From assembly GCA_901457705.2 (NCBI GenBank), contig LR590083.2, positions 3,348,597-3,412,596 of the forward strand: 64,000 nt of DNA. Reading direction: 5' to 3'. Source of the stretch: Beijerinckiaceae bacterium RH AL1. Its GTDB lineage: Bacteria; Pseudomonadota; Alphaproteobacteria; Rhizobiales; Beijerinckiaceae. This document shows positions 52,609 through 61,478 of the stretch, one piece after another. The position numbers were made by a program, and so were the translations under genes. How positions within the stretch are numbered: position 1 is the first letter of the stretch; the number at the start of each line of letters is the position of its first letter. A model generated the notes under the pieces. That model was given only the letters and a program-made list of their open reading frames with translations. It searched no databases and was not told where the DNA came from.

Positions 52609-53529
52609 CTACGCGCGACGCCCGGCGCTCCTCGCGTCCCTGGCTGCCAGCCCGACCAGCTCGTCGCTGCGCGACAGGAAGCGCTTCAGGACGGGCGAGG
52701 TGTTGGCGCGGTTGTAGGCGATGACGAGGTCGATGGTCGGCACATCGCCGAGCAACGGGCGGCTGATGACGGACCAGGTCAGAAAGTTCTCCGCGTAGGC
52801 GGGGAGAAGCGTCAGGCCGCGCGTCGAGGCGACGAGCGACATCGCCATGCCGAGGTTGTCGATCGCGTGCTCGCGGCGGAACGCCACCGCCTTGCGCTCG
52901 AGATAATCCTCGACGATGGCGGCGAAGACCGGCGCCGTCTTCGACATGCCGATGAAGGTCTCTCCCGCCAGCTCCTCGATGGCGATCGCCTTGCGCGCGG
53001 CGAGACGATGGTCGCTCGGCAGAACGAGGACTATCGGCTCCGTCGCCACCACGCGATAGGCGAGCTCCGGGCGACCCGCCTCCGCGCGCATGAAGGCGAG
53101 ATCGATGCGGCCGCGCACGAGCGCCTCGGCGAGCTCCGGGGACGAGTCGCTCGAGACCGTGACCTCGATGTCGGCCAGCTCGCCGCGCAGCAGGTTCATC
53201 GCGCCGGGCAGCCAGTCCATCTCCTGACCCGTCAGGAAGCCGAGCGCAAAACCCTGCTTGGCGGGGCGCGCCGCCTGTCGCGCCGCCTCGACCGCCGCAT
53301 CTGCCTGCGCCAGGGCGAGGCGCGCATGATCGAGAAACGCGCGGCCCGCGGCGGTCAGCTCGATGCCGCGGACGCCGCGCGTCATCAGCTCGGTGCCGAC
53401 CTCGTACTCGAGGTCGCGGATCTGGCGGCTGAGCGAGGGCTGCGCGGTGTGCAGCCGCCGCTCGGCCGCGAGCGTAAGGCTGCCTTCCTCGGCGACCGCG
53501 AGGAAGTAGCGAAGATGCCGGAGCTCCAT
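52609..53529 (-). CDS. LysR-family transcriptional regulator
   Basis: 306 residues. HTH MELRHLRYFLAVAEEGSLTLAAERRLHTAQPSLSRQIRDLEYEVGTELM at the N-terminus, effector domain with LGFLTGQEMDWLPGAMNLLRGE and TFIGMSKTAPVFAAI. The AERRLHTAQPSLSRQIRDLE form is typical of the LysR group with catabolic targets. It is divergent from the two SDR genes and likely controls them. Confidence 0.94.
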   Translation of the reverse strand: MELRHLRYFLAVAEEGSLTLAAERRLHTAQPSLSRQIRDLEYEVGTELMTRGVRGIELTAAGRAFLDHARLALAQADAAVEAARQAARPAKQGFALGFLTGQEMDWLPGAMNLLRGELADIEVTVSSDSSPELAEALVRGRIDLAFMRAEAGRPELAYRVVATEPIVLVLPSDHRLAARKAIAIEELAGETFIGMSKTAPVFAAIVEDYLERKAVAFRREHAIDNLGMAMSLVASTRGLTLLPAYAENFLTWSVISRPLLGDVPTIDLVIAYNRANTSPVLKRFLSRSDELVGLAARDARSAGRRA

Positions 53530-53725
53530 CGTGGACCATGCCTCGCGGGTATGGAGACGAACCTACAAAGTCTTTGTCGAGGCCGCCAGCGCTCTCTATT
53601 TCTCGCGTGCTGGCAGCGGCGCGAACGCAAGCACGCGTTCGTCGCCCAAGATCGCCAGCCGCTCGCGGGCCATAGCTGAGATGTAGGCTTTCATGCCGCG
53701 CGGCGTCTGGAAGAGGAGAAGGATC

Positions 53726-54466
53726 ATGTCCAATCTGAGCAACAAGGTCGCCCTGGTGACCGGCGCGTCGCGCGGCATCGGCGCGGCGATCGCCAAGCGC
53801 CTCGCGGCCGACGGCGCGCGCGTCGCCATCACCTACACCAAGGGCGCGGACGCCGCCGCCGAGGTCGTCAAGGCCATCGAGGACGCGGGCCGCAAGGCGA
53901 TCGCCATCCAGGCCGACGCGGCCGACCCCAAGGCCGTGCAGGCCGCCGTCGCGCGGACCGTCGAGACGTTCGGCGGGCTCGACATCCTGGTGAACAACGC
54001 CGGGACCGCGATCCCCAAGCCGTTCGAGGAGACGACGCTCGAAGAGATGGACCGCGTCATCGACATCAACATCCGCGGCGTCTTCATCGCGACGCAGGCG
54101 GCGCTGAAGCACCTGCCCAAGGGCGGCCGCATCATCTCGATCGGCTCCGCGGTCGGCGAGCGCACGGCGACGCCCGGCCTCGTCGCCTATGCCGCGACCA
54201 AGGCCGCGGTGAAGCTCTTCACGCAGGGCCTCGCCCGCGAGGTCGGGGCGCGCGGCATCACCGTCAACAACGTCCAGCCGGGCCCGATCGACACCGATCT
54301 CAACCCCGCCGCCGGCGACTGGGCCGACCCGCAGATCGCGAACACCGCGTTGAAGCGCTACGGCCATGTCGACGACATCGCGGCGATGGTCGCCTTCGTC
54401 GCCGGCCCGGAGGGCAGCTACATCACGGGCGCCAACCTCACCGTCGACGGCGGCACCAACGCCTAA
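53726..54466 (+). CDS. SDR-family oxidoreductase
   Basis: 246 residues, ATG 53726 with AGGAGAAGG upstream. SDR motifs: VTGASRGIGAAIAKRLA, DILVNNAGTAIPKP, Ser in IISIGSAVGERTATPGLVAYAATKAAVKLF (Tyr-x3-Lys), VQPGPIDTDLNP. FabG-like fold; ketone/alcohol substrate not determined. First of a pair with another SDR 13 nt downstream. Confidence 0.9.
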   Translation: MSNLSNKVALVTGASRGIGAAIAKRLAADGARVAITYTKGADAAAEVVKAIEDAGRKAIAIQADAADPKAVQAAVARTVETFGGLDILVNNAGTAIPKPFEETTLEEMDRVIDINIRGVFIATQAALKHLPKGGRIISIGSAVGERTATPGLVAYAATKAAVKLFTQGLAREVGARGITVNNVQPGPIDTDLNPAAGDWADPQIANTALKRYGHVDDIAAMVAFVAGPEGSYITGANLTVDGGTNA

Positions 54467-54479
54467 AGGGAGACGCGTC

Positions 54480-55226
54480 ATGAGCACCTGTCACGGACGA
54501 ACGGCGCTCGTCACCGGCGCCTCGCGCGGCATCGGCCGCGCGAGCGCGCTCGCCCTCGCCAAGGCCGGCGCCCAGGTTCTGGTGCACTACAGCCGCGGCG
54601 GGGAGGAGGCGAAGGCGGTGGTGGACGAGATCCACAGCGCCGGCGGCCGCGCGGAGGCGCTCGGCGCCGATCTCGCGACGCCCGACGGGCCGCACAAGCT
54701 GGCGGCCGCGGCGCGCCGCATCGTCGGCGACCGTCTCGACATCCTGGTCGCCAATGCCGGGATCTCGAAGGCCGCGACGATCGAGGAGACGACGCTCGCC
54801 GACTTCGACGCGCTCTTCGCGGTGAACGTGCGGGCGCCCTTCTTCCTGGTGCAGCAGCTGCTGCCGATCCTCGGAGAGGGGTCGAGCGTGATCCTGCTGT
54901 CGTCGCTCGCCGCGCATGCCGCGGTCGGCAACCTCGCCGCCTATGCGGCGACGAAGGGGGCGATCGACACGCTGGTGAAGCACTTCGCCTTCGCGCTCGG
55001 CGGGCGCGGCATCCGCGTCAACGCTATCGCGCCCGGCGTGGTGGCGACCGACATGTCGAGCTTCGCCAAGACCGACGAGGGCCGCACCTTCACGCTCGGC
55101 ATGCAGGCGCTGAAGCGCGTCGCCGCGCCCGACGACATCGGCGGCACGGTCGCCTTCCTCGCCTCCGACGACGCCCGCTGGATCAGCGGCGACACGCTGC
55201 GCGTCGACGGCGGCTCGAAGCTCTGA
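54480..55226 (+). CDS. SDR-family oxidoreductase
   Basis: 248 residues. VTGASRGIGRASALALA, DILVANAGISKAATIEET (Val-Ala in place of the usual N-N), VILLSSLAAHAAVGNLAAYAATKGAIDTL and IAPGVVATDMSSFAKTDEGR. Second of two SDR genes apparently from duplication; both lie downstream of the divergent LysR gene, which suggests one small catabolic or detoxification unit. Confidence 0.9.
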   Translation: MSTCHGRTALVTGASRGIGRASALALAKAGAQVLVHYSRGGEEAKAVVDEIHSAGGRAEALGADLATPDGPHKLAAAARRIVGDRLDILVANAGISKAATIEETTLADFDALFAVNVRAPFFLVQQLLPILGEGSSVILLSSLAAHAAVGNLAAYAATKGAIDTLVKHFAFALGGRGIRVNAIAPGVVATDMSSFAKTDEGRTFTLGMQALKRVAAPDDIGGTVAFLASDDARWISGDTLRVDGGSKL

Positions 55227-55400
55227 GCCGCCATCACCGTCTTTCGTGTGGGTGTGCTATCCGATCCGCGATAGGCCGAGCACGACGAGCTTGCGGGAAG
55301 GCGGACGGCGGATCCATGGCGCATCGACATCGACCTTTTGCGCGCGCAGGAAGCGAGCCGTCGTGACGACGCGCGCGCTCTCGATGGCGGCCCCTAAGGG

Positions 55401-56723
55401 ATGACGCGACGCACGCTGGTGTGGCTGGTCGTCCTGGCGGCTCTGATTTTCGTCCTGCAGGCGGTGCTCGGCTGGTCCGTGCTGCCTGCCTCGTTCGAGC
55501 CGGCGGCCGCCTACGTATGGCTCGAGATGCCGCTCTACATCGCCGCCGTCGTCCTCGTGCTCCGCGACCGCGGCAACGACGGCCGCTCCCGCCGCGCCAC
55601 GACCTTCATCCTGATCGCGGCGGCGGTCTTCCGGATCATGCTGCTCCCCGCCGAGCCCGCGTCGACCGACATCAACCGCTATGTCTGGGACGGTCGCGTG
55701 CAGGGCGCGGGCATCAACCCCTACGTCCACATCCCCGCCGATCCGGCGCTGCAGGTCCTACGCGACGACAAGATCTATCCGAACATCAACCGCAAGGACT
55801 ATGCGCCGACGATCTACCCGCCGCTGGCGCAGATCATCTTCTTCCTGACGACGCGGATCAGCGAAAAAATCTGGGTGATGAAGGCCGTAATGGTCGGCTT
55901 TGACGGGCTGACGATCGCAGCGCTGCTGGGGCTCCTGCGGGCGCGAGGCTCGCCGCCGACGCGCATCCTCATCTATGCGTGGCATCCCGTGCCGATCTGG
56001 CAATTCGCCGCCGACGGGCACGTCGATGCGGTGATGATCGCCTGCATCTGCCTCGCGATGCTCGCCGCCGAGAGGCGCAAGCCCGTTCTCGCCGGCATTG
56101 CGCTCGGCGGCGCGGTGATGACGAAGATCTTCCCGATGCTGCTCGGCCCGGCGCTCTATCGGCGGTGGGATTGGAAGCTGCCGCTCGCCGGCCTCGTCAC
56201 GATCGCGCTCCTCTATGGTCCCTATCTCGGCGCCGGCGCCAAGCTGTTCGGCTTCTCGTCCGGCTATTCCGCCGAAGAGGGGCTGCGCGACGGCTCGCAG
56301 CTCTATCCCTGGCTCTTCCTCGGCGAGATCGTGCCGGACCTGCCGAAGACCGCATTCGCGTTCTACTGGCCAGGCGCCGCGGCAATCCTCGGCGCCATCG
56401 GGCTGGCCATCCTCCTGCGCCGGCGCAAGACGCCGCTCGAGCTCTTCGGCGCCTTCGTGCTGGCGGGCGTGTTCACGGCACTGACGTCGCCGCATTACAT
56501 CTGGTACATGGCGTGGCTCGTGCCGTTTCTGTGCTTCTACCCATCCTGGGCGGTGTTCTGGCTCACCGGCGCGGCGACCTTCATGAACAACATCGGCTGG
56601 CCGCCGGACATCGAGGCCGGATCCGTCGTCTTCCTGCCGTTCTTCGCCCTCGGCGCCCGCGAGCTCGTGCTCGCCTACCTCACAAGCCGGGATACGAAAG
56701 GCGAAGAGCCTTCAGACCAGTGA
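55401..56723 (+). CDS. Multi-spanning mannosyltransferase-like protein (DUF2029/GT87-type), paralogue A
   Basis: 440 residues, about ten transmembrane helices. Conserved stretches STDINRYVWDGRVQGAGINPY, NRKDYAPTIYPPLAQIIFF, YAWHPVPIWQFAADGHVDAVM and TALTSPHYIWYMAWLVPFLCF match membrane glycosyltransferases of the GT-C/DUF2029 type that use polyprenyl-phosphate sugars. A very similar gene at 61447 on the other strand shows these blocks almost unchanged. Start MTRRTLVWLVVL at 55401. Confidence 0.85.
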   Translation: MTRRTLVWLVVLAALIFVLQAVLGWSVLPASFEPAAAYVWLEMPLYIAAVVLVLRDRGNDGRSRRATTFILIAAAVFRIMLLPAEPASTDINRYVWDGRVQGAGINPYVHIPADPALQVLRDDKIYPNINRKDYAPTIYPPLAQIIFFLTTRISEKIWVMKAVMVGFDGLTIAALLGLLRARGSPPTRILIYAWHPVPIWQFAADGHVDAVMIACICLAMLAAERRKPVLAGIALGGAVMTKIFPMLLGPALYRRWDWKLPLAGLVTIALLYGPYLGAGAKLFGFSSGYSAEEGLRDGSQLYPWLFLGEIVPDLPKTAFAFYWPGAAAILGAIGLAILLRRRKTPLELFGAFVLAGVFTALTSPHYIWYMAWLVPFLCFYPSWAVFWLTGAATFMNNIGWPPDIEAGSVVFLPFFALGARELVLAYLTSRDTKGEEPSDQ

Positions 56724-56784
56724 CAACTCTTCCGTTGTAACAATCGCCGCGTAAGCTCCGAAGGTACTTCCGTGGAGGCCGCGC

Positions 56785-57471
56785 ATGACGATGGACAACG
56801 GTCGCGTACTTGAAGACGGCGCCGCGAGCCCGAGGCTGCATCCCTGGCCCGTCCGCATCATGCACTGGACGAACGCCGTCGCGATGATCGTGATGATCAC
56901 CTCGGGCTGGGGGATCTACGACGATTCCGTCATCATCCACGGGCTGCATTTTCCGCAGTCCATGCGCCTCGGCAGCTGGGCGGCCCAGAGCCTGCTCTAT
57001 CATTTCGCCGGCATGTGGCTCTTGATGCTGAACGGCCTCGCCTACCTCGTCTACGGCATCGCGACCGGCCGGTTCCGGCAGCGCCTGCTGCCGATCCGCG
57101 TCAGCGAGATCGTGACGACGGTCCGCGAGACGCTCCATCTGCACATCGCGCACGAGGATCTCACCGTCTACAATGCGGTGCAGAAGCTGCTCTACATCGT
57201 CGTGATCCTCGCCGGCATCGCGCAGGTCGTGACGGGCTTCGCCATCTGGAAGCCGGTGCAGCTCTCCTGGCTCGTCGCTTTGCTGGGCGGCTTCCAGGGC
57301 GCGCGGCTCCTGCATTTCCTCGGCATGGCGGTCATCGTCGGCTTCCTGCTCGTGCACGTCGCGCTGGCGTTGCTGGTGCCGAAGACCCTGTGGGCGATGC
57401 TGGCGGGTGGACCGAGGCTCGCGACCGGCAAGGCCGGCCGATCTCAGATCGCGGAAGGAGCGGTGCGATGA
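56785..57471 (+). CDS. Cytochrome b/b561-type membrane subunit
   Basis: 228 residues, four or five transmembrane helices with paired His for haem b (PWPVRIMHWTNAVAMIVMITSGWG, LLYHFAGMWLLMLNGLAYL, RLLHFLGMAVIVGFLLVHVALAL). It resembles the membrane cytochromes of thiosulfate reductase and formate dehydrogenase gamma subunits. Its stop overlaps the Mo protein ATG (ATGA), so it is the likely electron partner of that enzyme. GGAGG precedes the ATG. Confidence 0.9.
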   Translation: MTMDNGRVLEDGAASPRLHPWPVRIMHWTNAVAMIVMITSGWGIYDDSVIIHGLHFPQSMRLGSWAAQSLLYHFAGMWLLMLNGLAYLVYGIATGRFRQRLLPIRVSEIVTTVRETLHLHIAHEDLTVYNAVQKLLYIVVILAGIAQVVTGFAIWKPVQLSWLVALLGGFQGARLLHFLGMAVIVGFLLVHVALALLVPKTLWAMLAGGPRLATGKAGRSQIAEGAVR

Positions 57472-58241
57472 AGTCGATCTTTCGGCCCGACAGGGTGCCC
57501 GATCCGGCGATCCTCGACGATCACCGCCCGCTGATCCGCTCGATCGAGCGCCGCGGCTTCCTGCGCGGCAGCCTGACGCTCGGTGCGCTGACGATGCTCA
57601 CCGGCTGCGACGTGGCCGAGCCGTCCTCCGTGCAATCGGCACTGCTGTCGCTCTCGTCCTTCAACGATCGCGTCCAGCAGTTCCTGTTCGATCCGACGAA
57701 GCTCGCGCCGACCTACCCTGAGTCGATGGTGCTGAAGCCGCCGCGCTTCAACGCCTACTACGACGTGGACGACGTGAAGGAGATCGACGGGCAGGACTGG
57801 AAGCTCGAGCTCTCGGGCCTCATCGCCGACAAGCGGCCCTGGACCCTGCAGGCTCTCGCCGCGCTGCCGCAGCAGGACGAGATCATCCGGCACGTTTGCG
57901 TCGAAGGGTGGGACTACATCGGCGAGTGGTCCGGCGTGCCGTTCCGCACCTTCCTCGAGCGCGTCGGCGCCGACCTCACGGCCAAGTACGTGGCCTTCAA
58001 GACGGCCGACGATTATCCGAGCAGCATCGACATGGCGACGGCGCTGCATCCGCAGACGCTCCTCGCCACCACGTACGCGAAAGAGACGCTGGCGGCGCCG
58101 TTCGGCTATCCGGTGCGGCTGCGCATGTCGACGAAGCTCGGCTACAAGAACCCGAAGTGGATCACCGCGATCGAGGTGACGAACACCTATCCCGGTGGCT
58201 ACTGGGAGAAGAGCGGCTTCAACTGGTTCGCGGGGCTCTGA
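57468..58241 (+). CDS. Sulfite oxidase-type molybdopterin oxidoreductase, Tat lipoprotein
   Basis: 257 residues. Twin-Arg signal IERRGFLRGSLTLGALTMLTGC, in which C47 forms a lipobox, so a Tat-exported lipoprotein is likely. The Mo-binding domain of the sulfite oxidase/MsrP superfamily is seen in RHVCVEGWDYIGEWSGVPF (Cys144 ligand), PWTLQALAALPQQDE, VAFKTADDYPSSIDMATALHPQTLLAT and NPKWITAIEVTN. It is coupled to the cytochrome b upstream and the small exported protein downstream. Substrate unknown; MsrPQ would use a different membrane partner. Confidence 0.9.
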   Translation: MKSIFRPDRVPDPAILDDHRPLIRSIERRGFLRGSLTLGALTMLTGCDVAEPSSVQSALLSLSSFNDRVQQFLFDPTKLAPTYPESMVLKPPRFNAYYDVDDVKEIDGQDWKLELSGLIADKRPWTLQALAALPQQDEIIRHVCVEGWDYIGEWSGVPFRTFLERVGADLTAKYVAFKTADDYPSSIDMATALHPQTLLATTYAKETLAAPFGYPVRLRMSTKLGYKNPKWITAIEVTNTYPGGYWEKSGFNWFAGL

Positions 58242-58242
58242 C

Positions 58243-58722
58243 GTGCCGCGCCGCGATGCCCGATGGCGGACCATGCTCGCCTTCGCCCTCGTCCTGTCGG
58301 GCCTCGTCTCCGGCATGGCGCGCGCGGACGACGACGACAACGACAAGTCCGACGACAAACCGGAAACGTTGGCCGAGAAAGCGGCGGGACGGTTTCCGCA
58401 GCCGGTCGTCGTCGGCACGCTGATCCACCGCGCCGTCCTGCAGCCGCTGGAGAGCCAGCCGGTGCTCGGCCACGTCGAGCAGGTCGTGCGCGCGCCGGAC
58501 AAGACGATCTACGTCATCGTCGACTACGGCGGCTTTCTCGGCTTCGGCACGCGACCAATCGCGGTCCCGCTCGACGCGATGGCCATCTCCGGTCAGTTCA
58601 TGGACATCCTCGAGTTCACGCCCGAGCAGCTCGACAAGTTCCCGACCTTCAAGCCCGGCGCCGACACGCCGCTTGCGCCGGACGCGAGCATCTCTGTCCC
58701 GCTGGCGAAGCCCTCGCACTGA
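58243..58722 (+). CDS. Exported PRC-barrel-like small protein
   Basis: 159 residues from GTG 58243, one base after the Mo gene stop (ATG 58273 is an alternative). Signal peptide LAFALVLSGLVSGMARA, an Asp/Lys-rich linker (DDDDNDKSDDKPETLAEK), and a beta-rich domain with QVVRAPDKTIYVIVDYGGFLGFGTRPIAVPLDAMAIS, resembling PRC-barrel domains. Third gene of the cytochrome b/Mo unit; may bind or stabilise the complex. Confidence 0.8.
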   Translation: MPRRDARWRTMLAFALVLSGLVSGMARADDDDNDKSDDKPETLAEKAAGRFPQPVVVGTLIHRAVLQPLESQPVLGHVEQVVRAPDKTIYVIVDYGGFLGFGTRPIAVPLDAMAISGQFMDILEFTPEQLDKFPTFKPGADTPLAPDASISVPLAKPSH

Positions 58723-58768
58723 CGCTTGAGCAGCGGGGCCGGCGAGGGCGTCAGCCCGCACGCGATGC

Positions 58769-59707
58769 TCAGCCGGACAGCCCTGGATAGAGCGCACCAG
58801 TCACGACGCAGACGACCGACCGGCCGCTCCTCAGGAGGCCAATGTCGGCGAGATAGGCCAGCGCGCCCGGCGTGCCGCCTTCGGCGAGATCGAGCCGCTT
58901 TCCCACCGCTGCGTTCATCGTGACGACGCCGGCGCGGAAAGCTTCGTCCTTGAGCCCGACGTCGATCGCGCCCGTAGCGTGCAGGGTGGCGACCTGCGCC
59001 GTCACCACGTCGGTGGCGATCGAGGCCGCGATGGCCTTGTCGCCGGCCGCGGCGCGGACGAGGCACATCGTCGGCTGGCGTCCGAGCTGCACGAGATGCT
59101 GCTCGATCGCCGTCGCGCCGTCGCCGTAGCAGGTTGGCACCACAACGATCGGGTCGTCGGCGACGGCATCGGCGATGGCGCGGGCGATGCGCCGGTAGCC
59201 GACGGCGCCCGGCATCAGGGTGCTCGCCCGCAGCTCGTCGAGCAAGGTCGCGGCATACCAGCCGTCGGCGCGGAACGCCGCGAGGGCGGCGTGCACCGCG
59301 GCGCGATCCGGCGCGCGATAGACCTCGGCGTCGAGCGCGAGCAGGCTCGCGACGACATCGGCCGGCGTCCGCTCGTAGACGAGGACGGCGGCCTTCAGGC
59401 CCCGCGCCCGGCAGGCATGGGCGATGGCTCGGCCGTGATTGCCGGAGGAGGCGACGACCACCTGCCGGTGGCCGGACCGCACGGCGTCCTCGACCGCGAT
59501 CGGCGCGGCGCAATCCTTCCACGAGCGCGTCGGTCCTGCGGTGACGTCGCAGAGCAGGACGTCGGCCGCGAACTCGGAAGACAGGTGTGAAGATGGACGG
59601 CAAACGATCGGAAACTCGCGCGGCTCCGGCCCACGCACGACCGCGTTTGCGCGCCTGGCGCTTCCGTCGCGCTCGAGGCGCAGCGGCTGGACGAGCGGCG
59701 ACCTCAC
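58769..59707 (-). CDS. PLP-dependent fold-type II enzyme (threonine synthase-like)
   Basis: 312 residues from the GTG that overlaps the GT2 stop (GTGA). PLP lysine expected at K64 in AGPTRSWKDCAAPIA, phosphate-binding SSGNHGRAIAHA (87-98), EVYRAPDR and VVPTCYGDGATAIEQHL, EGGTPGALAYLADIG. The family includes threonine synthase and cysteine synthase relatives; SFKDRG of threonine synthase is here SWKDC. Last gene of a five-gene operon that otherwise carries glycosyltransferases and radical SAM, so a non-canonical role is likely. Confidence 0.85.
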   Translation of the reverse strand: MRSPLVQPLRLERDGSARRANAVVRGPEPREFPIVCRPSSHLSSEFAADVLLCDVTAGPTRSWKDCAAPIAVEDAVRSGHRQVVVASSGNHGRAIAHACRARGLKAAVLVYERTPADVVASLLALDAEVYRAPDRAAVHAALAAFRADGWYAATLLDELRASTLMPGAVGYRRIARAIADAVADDPIVVVPTCYGDGATAIEQHLVQLGRQPTMCLVRAAAGDKAIAASIATDVVTAQVATLHATGAIDVGLKDEAFRAGVVTMNAAVGKRLDLAEGGTPGALAYLADIGLLRSGRSVVCVVTGALYPGLSG

Positions 59708-60411
59708 GCGCCCGCACCGGACGTCTGCCGCTCGCCGGCAACGCGGAAGAAGGTCGCGACGATTCGCGTGCCGGCGCGGAGCGTGCCGCGCAGGCTGCCG
59801 GCGACCTTCGACGTGCCGCCGATGCGGCGCCGGTTGTGGACCGGCACTTCCAGGATGCGCAGGCCGGCGCGAGCCGCCCGCATCTGCATCTCGAGGTTCC
59901 AGCCGTAGGTCATCTCGCGCATGCCCAGCGAGAGCAGGCTGCGTCGCGAGATCGCGCGGAAGGCGCACATGTCGGTGTAGCGCGTGCGATAGAGCACGCG
60001 GATCGCCTGGCCGATGAGGTAGCCGGCGGCGATCTGGTGCCAGGCCATGCTGCCGGCCTCGCGCGTGCCGCTGACGCGCGAGCCGATGACGAAATCATGC
60101 GTGCCGGCGGCGATCGGCGCGGCGAGGGTGGCGATCGCACCGGGGTCGTCCGCGCCGTCGCCGTCCATGAAGACGAGGATCGCGTCGTCGGGCGCCGCCA
60201 TCGCGGCCATCAGGCAGGCGCGTCCATAGCCGCGGCCCGCCTGCAGCACTTGAGCCCCCGCGCGCTCGGCGATCTCGCAGGTGCCGTCCGTGCTGCCGCC
60301 GTCTGCGACCATGACGGCCGAGACGGTTTCCTTCGGGATCGCATCGAGGAGCGCGCCGATCGACTCCGCCTCGTTGAGAGTCGGTATGGCGAGAACGAGC
60401 GGCGGCACCAT
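59704..60411 (-). CDS. GT2-family glycosyltransferase (dolichol-phosphate mannose synthase-like)
   Basis: 235 residues. GT-A motifs: LVLAIPTLNEAESIGALLDAI, MVADGGSTDGTCEIA, catalytic DxD in VFMDGDGADDPGAIA, then SRVSGTREAGSMAWHQIAAGYLIGQAIRVLYRTRYTDMCAFRAISR, ending in a membrane-near basic segment. This pattern matches polyprenyl-phosphate sugar synthases. Its ATG overlaps the radical SAM stop (TGATG). Confidence 0.9.
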   Translation of the reverse strand: MVPPLVLAIPTLNEAESIGALLDAIPKETVSAVMVADGGSTDGTCEIAERAGAQVLQAGRGYGRACLMAAMAAPDDAILVFMDGDGADDPGAIATLAAPIAAGTHDFVIGSRVSGTREAGSMAWHQIAAGYLIGQAIRVLYRTRYTDMCAFRAISRRSLLSLGMREMTYGWNLEMQMRAARAGLRILEVPVHNRRRIGGTSKVAGSLRGTLRAGTRIVATFFRVAGERQTSGAGA

Positions 60412-61478
60412 CACAGGCTCCAGCGGAGGCCGCAGCTCGCACAGGCCTTCGGCGGCGCATCGGAGAGAAGCGCCTCGCGGAAGTCGCTGTAGGCGGCCCC
60501 GTTCCAGATGTCGCGCAGGCTCTCCTTGGTGGCATCGCCGAGCGTGTAGTTCTCGTAGCCGCGCTGCGAGAACGGCGCGATGCAGCAGGGCAGCGCGCGG
60601 CCGTTGGCCGTGAAGTACATCACCGACCAGGGACGGCGGCAAAGCGACCAGGGCGAACCGTCCTCCTGCCGCTTCAGGCTCATGCCGGGCTCGGACGCTG
60701 CGCCCGACGCGCTGAACGTCATGCCGAGCGAGGCGGCGAGCCGCTCCGCCTCGGCGATATGCACCGCCTCCTCGGCATTCATCTGCTCGTAGAGCGCCTG
60801 GTCCGGCCGCGCGAGGCCGATCGCATCGTCCTCGAAGAACACCAGGCGCTGCAGGTAGACCTCCTTCACGCCGATGTCGGCGGCGACGCGCACGAAGTCC
60901 GGCAGCTCGGCGATCGTTTCCTTCAGCCCCGTCAGCCACGCCGACACCTTGGGCAGCGCGTGACCCTCGCGCTCCTGGATCGCGCGGAAGCGCGTCACGT
61001 TGTGGAGGATGCGGGCGAAGTAGTTCTTGCCGCGCACCGCCAGATACGAGGTAGGGTTGGAGGCATCGAGCGACACGCGCATCTCGTCGAGCCCGGCGTC
61101 GATCATCGCGCGCCCGTTGCGCTCGGTCAGCAGCGTGCCGTTGGTGTTGAAGAGCGTGTAGATGCCGCGGTCCTTCAGATAGCGAACCATCTGCGGCAGG
61201 TTCTTCACCAGCATCGGCTCGCCGACGCCGTGCAGCACAGCGCGCTGCACGTTCGGCATCTGGTCGACGATGGAGGTGAAGAGCTCCCACGACATGTCGG
61301 CCGGCGGCTCGAGCTCGACGTAGGTGCGTGGGCACGTCGTGCACAGCAGGTTGCAGCGGTTCGTCACCTCCAGATAGAGGCACACGGGCTCGCGCTCGGT
61401 GCGCTTGGCCCGCTGCGGCGCCACGCTTTCGAAGTAACGACGCGGGTCAACCGGCTTGGATGGCGACAGGGTCTCCAT
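60411..61478 (-). CDS. Radical SAM/SPASM-type protein
   Basis: 355 residues. Radical SAM cluster CxxxCxxC at C42/C46/C49 in TNRCNLLCTTCPRTY, SAM-binding GVGEPMLVKNLP, NTNGTLLTERNGRAM, RVSLDAS. A C-terminal Cys set (SLCRRPWSVMY, ALPCCIAPFSQ, KACASCGLRW) resembles an auxiliary-cluster SPASM/twitch domain. The family is used for peptide and small-molecule maturation. Coupled to GT2 downstream and overlapping the mannosyltransferase-like gene upstream by 32 nt. Confidence 0.92.
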   Translation of the reverse strand: METLSPSKPVDPRRYFESVAPQRAKRTEREPVCLYLEVTNRCNLLCTTCPRTYVELEPPADMSWELFTSIVDQMPNVQRAVLHGVGEPMLVKNLPQMVRYLKDRGIYTLFNTNGTLLTERNGRAMIDAGLDEMRVSLDASNPTSYLAVRGKNYFARILHNVTRFRAIQEREGHALPKVSAWLTGLKETIAELPDFVRVAADIGVKEVYLQRLVFFEDDAIGLARPDQALYEQMNAEEAVHIAEAERLAASLGMTFSASGAASEPGMSLKRQEDGSPWSLCRRPWSVMYFTANGRALPCCIAPFSQRGYENYTLGDATKESLRDIWNGAAYSDFREALLSDAPPKACASCGLRWSL

